DNA of 6,013 nucleotides from Solirubrobacteraceae bacterium. GTDB lineage: Bacteria > Actinomycetota > Thermoleophilia > Solirubrobacterales > Solirubrobacteraceae. Of this stretch, positions 1-5,254 are shown in pieces. The first letter of the stretch is position 1. Every line of letters begins with the position of its first letter. Location: the NCBI GenBank assembly GCA_030149625.1, contig JASLHP010000174.1, positions 1-6,013 on the forward strand, read 5' to 3'. The position numbers were made by a program, and so were the translations under genes. Below the pieces are notes generated by a model that searched no databases, had not been told where the DNA came from, and saw only the letters and a program-made list of their open reading frames with translations.

Positions 1-478
1 CAGCACGCCATCCACCACCGGCACCGCCGGCGGCACCGCCGCGCCAGGCGCCACGCACACCGCGCCCGAGCCGGAATTCGCCCAGCAGGCACGCGGCGAA
101 GGCGCAAGCGAAGCCGTCGGCGTGCTCCAAGCCCACGGCTACACCGCCACCGAACCCGCGCAGTACCACGCCAACCAGACCCTGCGGGTGCTCGTCGGCG
201 CGAAGAACGGCTCGAGCGAAGGCTACGGCCAGCAAGCGTTCTTCTTCGTCAGTGGCCACTACATCGGCACCGACACCAAGGAACCGAGCGCCACGGTCAA
301 GGTCATCGCCCAGAGCGACACCGAAGTCACGCTCGGCTACGCCCTGTATCGCAACGGCGCCCCACCGTCGGACCCCAGCGGCATGGCGACCGTCCGCTTC
401 CAGCTCAACAACGGCAAACTCGTCTCGCTCGACCCGATCCCGCCCGCCAGCTCGGCGACCGGCACGAGCCGCGACTAG
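1..478 (+). CDS. LppP/LprE-family lipoprotein, C-terminal part (5' end outside window)
   Basis: The frame is already open at the left edge (first full codon at position 2), so the start, signal peptide and lipobox are not visible; 158 residues remain. The first ~25 residues are a Ser/Thr/Gly/Ala/Pro-rich linker, as often found between a lipid anchor and a folded domain. Next comes a domain I recognise as LppP/LprE-like: LRVLVGAKNGSSEGYGQQAF, then an FFF..G.YIGTDT segment, a TLGYALYRNG strand and a terminal ATVRF...LDPIPP block. The tail after the domain is only about ten residues. Family members are exported actinobacterial lipoproteins without a firmly established biochemical role. Odd point: mycobacterial members, as I recall them, carry cysteines in the loop after YALYR, but this copy reads GAPPSDPSG and has no cysteine in the visible part. 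The stop is TAG at 476-478. Family call is good; function is unknown. Confidence 0.85.
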   Translation, partial: STPSTTGTAGGTAAPGATHTAPEPEFAQQARGEGASEAVGVLQAHGYTATEPAQYHANQTLRVLVGAKNGSSEGYGQQAFFFVSGHYIGTDTKEPSATVKVIAQSDTEVTLGYALYRNGAPPSDPSGMATVRFQLNNGKLVSLDPIPPASSATGTSRD

Positions 479-498
479 AAGCTGAGCGTCACGCCCTA

Positions 499-514
499 TC
501 GTGCATGTGCACGA
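499..514. repeat. 16-bp palindrome (7-2-7) upstream of the PPOX gene
   Basis: TCGTGCA and TGCACGA form perfect 7-bp arms around the dinucleotide TG in the 66-nt gap between the lipoprotein stop (478) and the PPOX ATG (545). A 2-nt loop is too tight for a good RNA hairpin, so a dimeric repressor site is more likely than a terminator. No T-tract follows. The symmetry is directly visible; the operator role is inference. Confidence 0.45.
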
Positions 515-527
515 CCGCACATCTCGA

Positions 528-534
528 GAAAGGG
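528..534 (+). promoter_or_regulatory. Ribosome binding site deciding the PPOX start
   Basis: The purine run GAAAGGG ends 10 nt before ATG 545 but only 1 nt before the in-frame TTG at 536. This favours the ATG and removes three residues from the longest possible reading. Confidence 0.6.
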
Positions 535-544
535 CTTGAAACCG

Positions 545-946
545 ATGAGCGTAAAGATCGAAGGACGCGCAGAGGAGCTGCTGAGCGCTAAGAACTTCTG
601 CCATGTCGCGACGCTGCGAGCCGACGGCTCCGTGCACGGGGTGCCCGTGTGGGTCGACGTGCAGGACGGGCTCGCCGTGCTCAACACCGCCGAGGGCCGC
701 GCCTGGCCGCGCAACCTCGAGCGCGACCCGCGCGTGACGCTCACCGTGCAGAACCTCGAGAACCCCTACGAGTACGTCGAGATACGCGGGCGCGTCGCCG
801 AGCGCACACACGACGGCGCCGACGCGCACATCGACGCGCTCGCGAAGCGGTACATGGGCGTCGACGAGTACCCGCTGCGCCAGCCCGGCGAACAGCGCGT
901 GATCATTCGCGTCGAGCCCGAGCACGTGCACGCCTTCGGCGGCTGA
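545..946 (+). CDS. PPOX-class (F420-dependent type) split-barrel oxidoreductase
   Basis: A 133-residue protein of the pyridoxamine-5'-phosphate-oxidase-like split beta-barrel family, closest in style to the actinobacterial TIGR03618/Rv1155 group, which use F420 or flavin to reduce small substrates. Visible family features: an N-terminal helix ending in LLSAKNFCHVATLRADGS (residues ~12-29), then the strand pair HGVPVWVDVQDGLAVLNTAE (31-50), a GR....NLERDPRVTLTV cofactor-side segment (51-68), the EYVEIRGRV strand (76-84), a variable helix with KRYMG..EYP (101-110), and a closing strand RVIIRVEPEHVHAF. Length is normal. In the cofactor segment I would expect a lysine (roughly GRxK), but here it reads GRAWPRNL, so cofactor preference should not be assumed. 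ATG 545 is chosen over TTG 536 by ribosome-site spacing. The gene follows the lipoprotein gene by 66 nt and converges on the zinc-protein gene, 8 nt beyond its stop. The physiological substrate cannot be read from the sequence. Confidence 0.92.
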   Translation: MSVKIEGRAEELLSAKNFCHVATLRADGSVHGVPVWVDVQDGLAVLNTAEGRAWPRNLERDPRVTLTVQNLENPYEYVEIRGRVAERTHDGADAHIDALAKRYMGVDEYPLRQPGEQRVIIRVEPEHVHAFGG

Positions 947-954
947 GCCGGCGA

Positions 955-1230
955 TCAACCACGCCGTCGCAGCCGCGACCACAGCGATGGGCGTCGCGGC
1001 TGCGCACGCAGCCACTCGTCCTTGAGCGGCAGCTGCCCGCTTCTACGCGCCGCGAGCACGCACTCCGTATGTGCGTGGCGGCGTCGGCGCGTGTCGCCTT
1101 CCGGCGCGATCAGCATATGCTCGCTCAGAGCGAGCAGAGCATGACCACAGATCGGACAGCTATACGTCGCCGGCTTGCGATTCGCCGCAGGTCGCACGGT
1201 CCACCATGGGGCACGCGGAAGGCCGGGCAT
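955..1230 (-). CDS. Small putative zinc-binding protein, function unknown
   Basis: I do not recognise a named family. The 91-residue protein starts at ATG 1230 and ends at TGA 957-955. It has a basic, Pro/Trp-rich N-terminus (LPRAPWWTVRPAANRKP), then C25-P-I-C28-G-H30, a hydrophobic stretch ALLALSEHMLIAPEGD (31-46), an Arg/His patch, and H54-T-E-C57. CxxC plus HxxC is the usual Cys3His ligand set of a small zinc ribbon or treble-clef fold. The C-terminus is strongly basic (W..RLRRRG), which may suit nucleic-acid or polyanion contact; that is inference. This frame stays open further upstream, antisense to CHAD, but that stretch is low-complexity shadow, and protein-like sequence begins at MPGLPRAPWW. 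The ribosome site is poor (GGAG only 2 nt before ATG). GTG at residue 12 is an alternative start. The gene converges on PPOX and diverges from CHAD. Confidence 0.72.
   Translation of the reverse strand: MPGLPRAPWWTVRPAANRKPATYSCPICGHALLALSEHMLIAPEGDTRRRRHAHTECVLAARRSGQLPLKDEWLRAQPRRPSLWSRLRRRG
968..1004. terminator. 12-bp perfect inverted repeat at the PPOX / zinc-protein convergent junction
   Basis: CGCAGCCGCGAC (968-979) and GTCGCGGCTGCG (993-1004) are exact reverse complements separated by 13 nt. The element begins 21 nt after the PPOX stop and lies in the last codons of the opposing zinc-protein gene (its Arg-rich tail), so it could form a hairpin in both transcripts. No U-tract follows on either strand, so it is not a classic intrinsic terminator. 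High-GC actinobacteria often show U-less stem-loops at gene ends. Terminator function is inference. Confidence 0.45.
1118..1136. repeat. 8-bp hairpin just upstream of ATG 1141
   Basis: TGCTCGCT and AGCGAGCA are perfect arms around the 3-nt loop CAG, ending 4 nt before ATG 1141. It lies inside the zinc-protein coding region (its ALLALSEHM codons). In a plus-strand RNA it would cover the ribosome-binding position for ATG 1141, which argues against that ATG as the CHAD start, or else would repress it. It may simply follow from codon composition. Confidence 0.4.
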
Positions 1231-2382
1231 GACTCCATTCTGGCGCCGCTCGCCGCCACCGTCGCCGCGACCGTCGCGGTTGGCGTCGGGCTCGCCCTGG
1301 CGCGCTCCGAGCGCGAGCGTCGCCGCCGCACACGCCGGCGACAGCTCGACCGCAAGCTCGGGCTGCGAGCGGGAGAGCCGCCCGCCGCGGGCTTGCGCCG
1401 CATGGCGCTCGCTCAGACCGATCTCGCGATCGAGCTGCTCGGCGGAGACGCGCACGACGCGAGCGGGAAGCGCGGCGGCGACTCCGCAAGCTGGGGCGAG
1501 AGCGAAACGCCACATGGCCGCGCGCCCGACGAGCACGCGGTGCACGAGACGCGCAAGGCGCTCAAGCGCCTGCGCGCGCTGCTGCGCCTGCTCGCGCGCG
1601 AGCTCGGCGAACAGACCTACTCCCGCGAGAACGCCGCGCTGCGCGACATCGCCGCCCAGCTCTCGGGCGCACGCGACGCCGCCGTGATGCTCGCGACGCT
1701 CGACAAGCTGATCGAACGTCATCCGCGCAAGCTCGGCCGCCGGCGCTCCGTGCGCGAGCTGCGCCGGCGCCTGCGCGCCGAGCACGCACGCACGCAGCAC
1801 CTCGCGCTCAGCGACCCGGCCGTCCGCGCACAGCTGCTGGGGGCGCTGCACGCGTTCCGCTGGCGCGCCGCCGCGTGGAGCCTCACCGACCGCGCCGGCA
1901 TCGAGCTGGTGGAGGCGGACCTCGAGCGCATCTACCGTCTCGGCCGCAAGCGCTACCGCCGCGCGGCGCGTCGCAAGGGCGATCGCACGATCGCCATGCA
2001 CGAGTGGCGCAAACGCGTCAAGGACCTGCGCTACGCCGCCGAAATGCTCGACCGTCGCGGCGGCGACCGCGTGCGCGACGGCGACGCGCGCCTGCGCAAG
2101 CTCGCCCGCCGCGCCGACGAGCTCGGCGAACTGCTCGGCGAGGAGCACGACCTCGCCGTGCTCGCCGAACGCCTGCGCGCCGGCGGCCGGCGCAAGCATC
2201 GCGATGCGTGGCACAGCGGGCGCCGCACGCGCGAGCAGCTGCTCGCGCTGATCGCGAAGCGTCGGCGCACGCTGCGCAAGCGCGCGCTGCGGCGCGGCCG
2301 GCGGCTCTACGAAAAGCGGCCCGCCAACTTCACGCGCCGCTTGCGCCACGCCCACGCCGGCGGCCAACGGCCGCTCAGCTGA
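1141..2382 (+). CDS. CHAD-domain protein with N-terminal membrane segment (start uncertain)
   Basis: CHAD domains are helical, histidine/arginine-rich folds that bind inorganic polyphosphate; the conserved residues face a basic groove. Counting from ATG 1141 (413 residues): a hydrophobic stretch LAPLAATVAATVAVGVGLALA (~34-54), a very basic region, a GLRRMALAQTDLAIELL lead-in, then two CHAD signature helices: VHETRKALKRLR (134-145) and HEWRKRVKDLRY (287-298). The C-terminus is Arg/Lys-rich. There is no CYTH/triphosphatase domain, so this is a stand-alone, probably membrane-anchored CHAD protein. Start problem: ATG 1141 is the only in-frame ATG/GTG/TTG before ~1400, but it lacks a ribosome site, follows a hairpin and overlaps the zinc-protein gene by 90 nt. 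ATG 1229 has GGAAGG six nt upstream but is in another frame; one extra base near 1236 would give MTPILAPLAATVAA. ATT 1237 or CTG 1240 are rare-codon alternatives. The 3' end overlaps greA by 8 nt, tail to tail. Confidence 0.88.
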   Translation: MTTDRTAIRRRLAIRRRSHGPPWGTRKAGHDSILAPLAATVAATVAVGVGLALARSERERRRRTRRRQLDRKLGLRAGEPPAAGLRRMALAQTDLAIELLGGDAHDASGKRGGDSASWGESETPHGRAPDEHAVHETRKALKRLRALLRLLARELGEQTYSRENAALRDIAAQLSGARDAAVMLATLDKLIERHPRKLGRRRSVRELRRRLRAEHARTQHLALSDPAVRAQLLGALHAFRWRAAAWSLTDRAGIELVEADLERIYRLGRKRYRRAARRKGDRTIAMHEWRKRVKDLRYAAEMLDRRGGDRVRDGDARLRKLARRADELGELLGEEHDLAVLAERLRAGGRRKHRDAWHSGRRTREQLLALIAKRRRTLRKRALRRGRRLYEKRPANFTRRLRHAHAGGQRPLS

Positions 2383-2401
2383 CGCTGAGCACGGTCAGCG
2401 T
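2373..2401. terminator. Two mutually exclusive hairpins over the CHAD/greA stop codons
   Basis: GCTCAGC (2373-2379), loop TGAC, GCTGAGC (2384-2390) is a perfect 7-bp stem whose left arm contains the greA stop (TCA, 2375-2377) and whose loop holds the CHAD stop (TGA, 2380-2382). Overlapping it, ACGCTGA (2382-2388) pairs perfectly with TCAGCGT (2395-2401) across a 6-nt loop. Only one of the two can form at a time. There is no U-tract. A bidirectional transcript-end role is plausible but inferred. Confidence 0.4.
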
Positions 2402-2869
2402 GCGCCTGCCCTTCGGCAGCGACACCGCCGTCTGATCGCCGGGCGCACACCCCAGCAGCGCCACCGCCATCGGCGATTCCGCCGACAGGCGTCCCTCGCG
2501 CGGAGCCGCGTCGTGCGAGCTCACGATCCGCCACGTCTGCTCGGCTCCGCTCTCGTCGCGCACGACGACCGTCGAGCCGAAGCCGACCACGCCCGCCGCG
2601 CTGCCCGGCGTCTCCTCGACGACCACCGCGTCGGAGATCTTCTCGCGCAGCCGCGCGATCTTCGTCTCCAGGTGCGCCTGGTCGTTCTTGGCGTCGTGGT
2701 ACTCGCTGTTCTCCTTCAAATCGCCCCATTCGCGCGCGGTCTTGATGCGCTCGGCGATCTCTCGGCGCCCATCGCCCTCGAGCTGCTCCAGCTCGGCTTC
2801 CAGCTCGCGCAGGCCCGCGGCTGTCGTCAGGTTCGATCCTTCGCTCACAGCCACAGAGCCTACACTCAT
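2375..2869 (-). CDS. greA: Transcription elongation factor GreA
   Basis: GreA inserts its coiled coil into the secondary channel of RNA polymerase and stimulates cleavage of backtracked RNA. Starting at ATG 2869 gives 164 residues (family ~158). An N-terminal coiled coil runs from LTTAAGLRELEAEL (14-27) to about residue 80. Its tip, REWGDLKENSEYHDAKNDQA (46-65), contains D50 and E53, the acidic pair matching the catalytic D41/E44 of E. coli GreA. An FKBP-like C-terminal domain follows (from about VVGFGSTVVVRD), with the typical SPMAVALLG...GD segment near the end. Alternative starts are GTG 2896 (173 residues), which falls inside a strong hairpin and is unlikely, and GTG 2848 (157 residues), which fits family length but also lacks a clear ribosome site. 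The gene lies 43 nt downstream of GH76 on the same strand, and its last codons overlap the convergent CHAD gene by 8 nt. Confidence 0.97.
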   Translation of the reverse strand: MSVGSVAVSEGSNLTTAAGLRELEAELEQLEGDGRREIAERIKTAREWGDLKENSEYHDAKNDQAHLETKIARLREKISDAVVVEETPGSAAGVVGFGSTVVVRDESGAEQTWRIVSSHDAAPREGRLSAESPMAVALLGCAPGDQTAVSLPKGRRTLTVLSVS

Positions 2870-2889
2870 CAGCCCGCCATCCCGCTCAG

Positions 2890-2907
2890 CCGGCACGGCC
2901 GCGCCGG
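2890..2907 (-). terminator. GC-rich hairpin between GH76 and greA
   Basis: An 18-nt near-palindrome starts 5 nt after the GH76 stop. In the minus-strand RNA, CCGGCGC pairs with GUGCCGG around a GGCC tetraloop (six Watson-Crick pairs and one G-U). No U-run follows. It could reduce read-through from the glycosidase gene into greA or protect the upstream mRNA's 3' end. It also buries the alternative greA GTG at 2896. Function is inferred. Confidence 0.45.
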
Positions 2908-2912
2908 ACCTC

Positions 2913-4271
2913 TCAAAAATACGTGCTCGCCGGGGTCGACAGCAGCGCGTAGATCTGCACGATCGCGGCCTGCACCAGCAGCTGCGCCGACGCCGGCGAG
3001 CCGAACACGAACAGGTTGTTGCGCAGGCGCAGGTTCTGCCACGCGTAGTTGACGTAGTTCTGCGCGATCGACGGACCCGGGGGATCGTGCGTGACGGAGT
3101 CCAGGTACAGCAGGTTGCGGAAGTACACCGACACGAAGAACGGGATTTCCGACCCCAGCCGTTCGTTGTTGAAGTACGCGAGCGCCGCCTTCGCGGTCTG
3201 GCGAGCCTGGTAGAGATAGGACGCGTTGCCAGTCGCCTGGTAGAGCAGCGTGCCCGCGCCGATCATCGAGCCCTGGTTGTAACTCCACAGCTTCGGTTCG
3301 ACCACGCCTTTGTTGCCGATGTGGTCCGCGTAGAGACTTGCCGGCTGCTGCAGGCAGCCGCGTACCCATTCATACGCTCTCTCCGCGAACTGCAGGTACT
3401 GCGCGTTGTGCGTCTCCTCGTACAGCAGCGTCCCCAGCTCCGCCGCCGGCGCCGTCGTCACCGTGTTGCGTTCGCCGTTGCTGACCGCGTTGGAGAACGG
3501 GATGCCGCCCTCGCACGCCAGCCCCGGGCGTTCCTGCCAACCCGCCATCTCGAACGCCATGATGCCCTCGACGCTGCCCAACAGCGGCGCCTGATGCGTC
3601 TGCTGGTAGAGCCGGACCAGCTCCAGGCCCACCCAGTCGTTGTCGTCGTAGTACTTCGTGCCGCCCGGTCCCGCCGGCGGCGCCACAGTGCCGTCGAATG
3701 CCGCCAGATCGCTCGTGTACGTGCCTTCCGAGGCGCCCGAGTTGTTCGTGTCCAGGTACGAGTTCAGTCCCACGAGCCGCGCCTGCAGTTCGTGCGCCAG
3801 CGACAGGGGCAGATGCGGGATGTTCGCCACGCTCACCGTCGCCGCAAGCGACTGCGAGAACGGCCACAGGTAGGAGAACGGTTCGCCCTTGTACAGGCCC
3901 GAGCCGCGGATGTAGAAGAACTTCTGCATCGCTTCGAACGCCGCCAGCGCTCGCGCCGGATTGCCGTGCAGCGCCGGCTTCGCGGGCTTCGCCGCCGGCT
4001 TCGTCGGCTTCCCGGCGGGTGCCGGCGGCGTCGGCGCGGAAGGGCTCGAGCTGCCGGGAGCCGCCGCGCCGCCGCTCGAGCTCGCACCGCGGGCCACGGA
4101 GCCGCCACGGGCGAGTTCGGACGCGCGCGGGCGCCATGCGGGATGTGTGACAGCCGCCGGATACGGCGAGGCCGCGCGAGCGCCTGAGCACAGCGCCAAA
4201 ACGAGCGCGCTCGCCAGCACGAGCAGTAGCGATGCTGCTCGTGCGCGTCGGTGATCGGGGTGCGAAATCAT
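2913..4271 (-). CDS. Secreted GH76-family glycoside hydrolase (endo-alpha-1,6-mannanase family)
   Basis: GH76 enzymes cleave internal alpha-1,6-mannosidic linkages by a retaining mechanism in an (alpha/alpha)6 barrel. From ATG 4271 the protein has 452 residues. Residues 1-34 form a clear signal peptide: basic HRRARA, a Leu/Ala/Val core, and a likely signal-peptidase I site after ARA. C28 is not in a good lipobox. Residues ~35-100 are a low-complexity Ala/Ser/Gly/Pro linker ending in a PTKPAAKPAKPA repeat, as in wall-spanning linkers. The catalytic domain follows: KYYDDNDWVGLELVRLY (206-222) holds the family's paired aspartates, D209 and D210, and WSYNQGSMIGAGTLLY (329-344) matches the family YNQG.MIGA motif. 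The GGIPFSN segment (255-261) stands where relatives usually have an aromatic GGI.W, so the substrate may differ. No strong ribosome site precedes the ATG. It is divergent from PfkB across 146 nt and upstream of greA. Specificity on mannan is inferred. Confidence 0.92.
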   Translation of the reverse strand: MISHPDHRRARAASLLLVLASALVLALCSGARAASPYPAAVTHPAWRPRASELARGGSVARGASSSGGAAAPGSSSPSAPTPPAPAGKPTKPAAKPAKPALHGNPARALAAFEAMQKFFYIRGSGLYKGEPFSYLWPFSQSLAATVSVANIPHLPLSLAHELQARLVGLNSYLDTNNSGASEGTYTSDLAAFDGTVAPPAGPGGTKYYDDNDWVGLELVRLYQQTHQAPLLGSVEGIMAFEMAGWQERPGLACEGGIPFSNAVSNGERNTVTTAPAAELGTLLYEETHNAQYLQFAERAYEWVRGCLQQPASLYADHIGNKGVVEPKLWSYNQGSMIGAGTLLYQATGNASYLYQARQTAKAALAYFNNERLGSEIPFFVSVYFRNLLYLDSVTHDPPGPSIAQNYVNYAWQNLRLRNNLFVFGSPASAQLLVQAAIVQIYALLSTPASTYF

Positions 4272-4294
4272 CGGCTCAAGCAAGACAACAGGCG

Positions 4295-4330
4295 GAGAGC
4301 ACGTTCGATTTGGTATCAAGCAGTGCTCTC
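4295..4330. promoter_or_regulatory. Long nested palindrome in the GH76/PfkB divergent spacer (candidate operator or leader hairpin)
   Basis: Perfect 8-bp arms GAGAGCAC (4295-4302) and GTGCTCTC (4323-4330) enclose a second, imperfect dyad (GTTCGAT at 4303-4309 against ATCAAGC at 4315-4321) with a TTGGT centre. Allowing one bulge (A4322), one mismatch and one wobble, both can stack into a single ~15-bp hairpin with a 5-nt loop. On the plus strand the centre contains TGG followed by TATCAA (4311-4319), an extended -10-like element that could drive PfkB; I see no -35. This 146-nt spacer (4272-4417) is the only sizeable non-coding region in the window. The symmetry is seen; the regulatory role is inferred. 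Confidence 0.5.
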
Positions 4331-4400
4331 GCGTCGGGAGGATCACCGCTCCCCCTCGCCGGCCTTCGCATCCCGCGCCATCCTTCCACAGGGCCAACCG

Positions 4401-4409
4401 AGAGGGTGA
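4401..4409 (+). promoter_or_regulatory. Ribosome binding site deciding the PfkB start
   Basis: AGAGGGTGA resembles the anti-16S consensus AGGAGGTGA and ends 8 nt before TTG 4418. The competing GTG at 4406 lies inside this element, so the TTG is preferred. Confidence 0.6.
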
Positions 4410-4417
4410 ACAGCTTC

Positions 4418-5254
4418 TTGCAATTCGACTACACGACCGTCGGCCACGTGACGATCGACGTGCTCGACGATGGGTCGCGTCGCGCCGGCGGCACGGCCTT
4501 GTATAGCGCTGTGCAGGCCGCGCGGCTCGGCTGCCGTACGCTGATCGTCACCCGCGGGCGCCGTCGTGAGATCGAGCAGTTGATCGAGCCCTACCGCGAC
4601 GCGCTCGAGCTGCGCGTTCTGTCCGCTGCGCACACGACCACGCTGCTCACCAGCGGGTCCGGCTCTGGGCGCAGCCAGAGCATGCTCGCATGGGCCGGCG
4701 CGATCGACGCCGAGCTCGCGTTCGACACCTCGATCCTGCATCTCGCACCGATCGCGCGAGAGAGCCCCAGTCACTGGGGCGGGCGCACGCGCTTCGTCGG
4801 CTTGACCCCGCAGGGTCTTGCGCGCGAATGGAGCGGCGACGGGGCACCGATCCGATCGACGCGGCCCACGGCCGCCGTCGCCGCGGTCGCCAGGCGCTGC
4901 CACGCGGTCGTCGTCAACGAGCACGAGCGCGCCAGCTGCGCCGAGCTGATCGCCGGCGCGCGCGGCGCGGGCGCAGTCGTCGCCGTCACCGCGGGCGCAC
5001 AACCGATCACGCTCCTCGACCCCGGCCGTCCCGCGCTCGCGCTCCGCGTGCCCACGCTCGAGCATCCCGTCGACGATCTCGGCGCCGGCGACGTGTTCGC
5101 CGCCGCCTTTTTCATCGCTCTCAACGACGGTCGCTCAGCGCCGGCTGCCGCCAGCTTCGCCAACGCCGCCGCCGCCGTGCGCATGGCCGGCGCAGGCGCT
5201 GACGCGATCGGCGACCTCCACGAAATCGAAACGCGCCTGCGCACCGACGCCTAG
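4418..5254 (+). CDS. PfkB/ribokinase-family carbohydrate kinase
   Basis: ATP-dependent kinase of the ribokinase fold, phosphorylating a sugar or nucleoside hydroxyl. TTG 4418 gives 278 residues, slightly short for the family (~300). The protein opens with FDYTTVGHVTIDVLDDG, the usual first strand with the substrate-side Asp (D14), then RAGGTALYSAVQAARLG (22-38), the di-glycine region. There the Asn of the common GGxxxNxA signature is replaced by Tyr29. VVVNEHE and AVVAVTAGAQPITLL form the central strands of the nucleotide side. The C-terminal signature is VDDLGAGDVFAAAFF, with the anion hole G222-A-G-D225, D225 being the catalytic base; family members more often read DTTGAGD. Both deviations suggest a substrate other than ribose, fructose or adenosine, so none is assigned. 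The gene diverges from GH76, and its TAG stop overlaps the stop of the opposing BadF-type gene by 4 bp. The frame is open upstream to 4232, but that part overlaps GH76 and does not resemble the family. Confidence 0.92.
   Translation: MQFDYTTVGHVTIDVLDDGSRRAGGTALYSAVQAARLGCRTLIVTRGRRREIEQLIEPYRDALELRVLSAAHTTTLLTSGSGSGRSQSMLAWAGAIDAELAFDTSILHLAPIARESPSHWGGRTRFVGLTPQGLAREWSGDGAPIRSTRPTAAVAAVARRCHAVVVNEHERASCAELIAGARGAGAVVAVTAGAQPITLLDPGRPALALRVPTLEHPVDDLGAGDVFAAAFFIALNDGRSAPAAASFANAAAAVRMAGAGADAIGDLHEIETRLRTDA

Noticed and set aside
522..529. TCTCGAGA palindrome before the PPOX gene
   Set aside because: CTCGAG recurs by chance throughout this GC-rich sequence, and it overlaps the ribosome site region.
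649..1140. Plus-strand open frame extending the CHAD frame back through the PPOX gene
   Set aside because: It is an Arg/Ala-rich out-of-frame reading of PPOX and an antisense reading of the zinc-protein gene. High GC removes stop codons.
1231..2367. Long minus-strand open frame antisense to the CHAD gene, continuous with the 91-residue zinc-protein frame
   Set aside because: The translation is Ala/Arg/Glu/Val-rich low complexity, mirroring the CHAD codons, and has no recognisable fold. Only its last 91 residues (955-1230) look like a real protein.
3980..4020. Repeat-like GGCTTCG tract suggesting a tandem repeat
   Set aside because: It encodes the KPTKPAAKPAKPA linker of the GH76 protein; codon-level repetition explains it.
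2688..4187. 499-codon plus-strand open frame across greA and GH76
   Set aside because: Arg/Val/Gln-rich shadow of the GH76 coding strand, which itself has a signal peptide, DD motif and YNQG motif. No domain visible in the antisense reading.
4336..4353. GGGAG/CTCCC hairpin with a GGGAGGATC ribosome-site-like element
   Set aside because: Only 5 bp with an 8-nt loop, and no suitable start codon follows at normal spacing.
4232..4417. N-terminal extension of PfkB from ATG 4232
   Set aside because: It overlaps the GH76 signal-peptide codons, runs through the palindrome, and does not resemble the family. A good ribosome site marks TTG 4418.
4343..5065. Minus-strand open frame antisense to PfkB
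   Set aside because: Gly/Arg/Ala/Asp-rich shadow with no motif; PfkB motifs on the plus strand explain the region.
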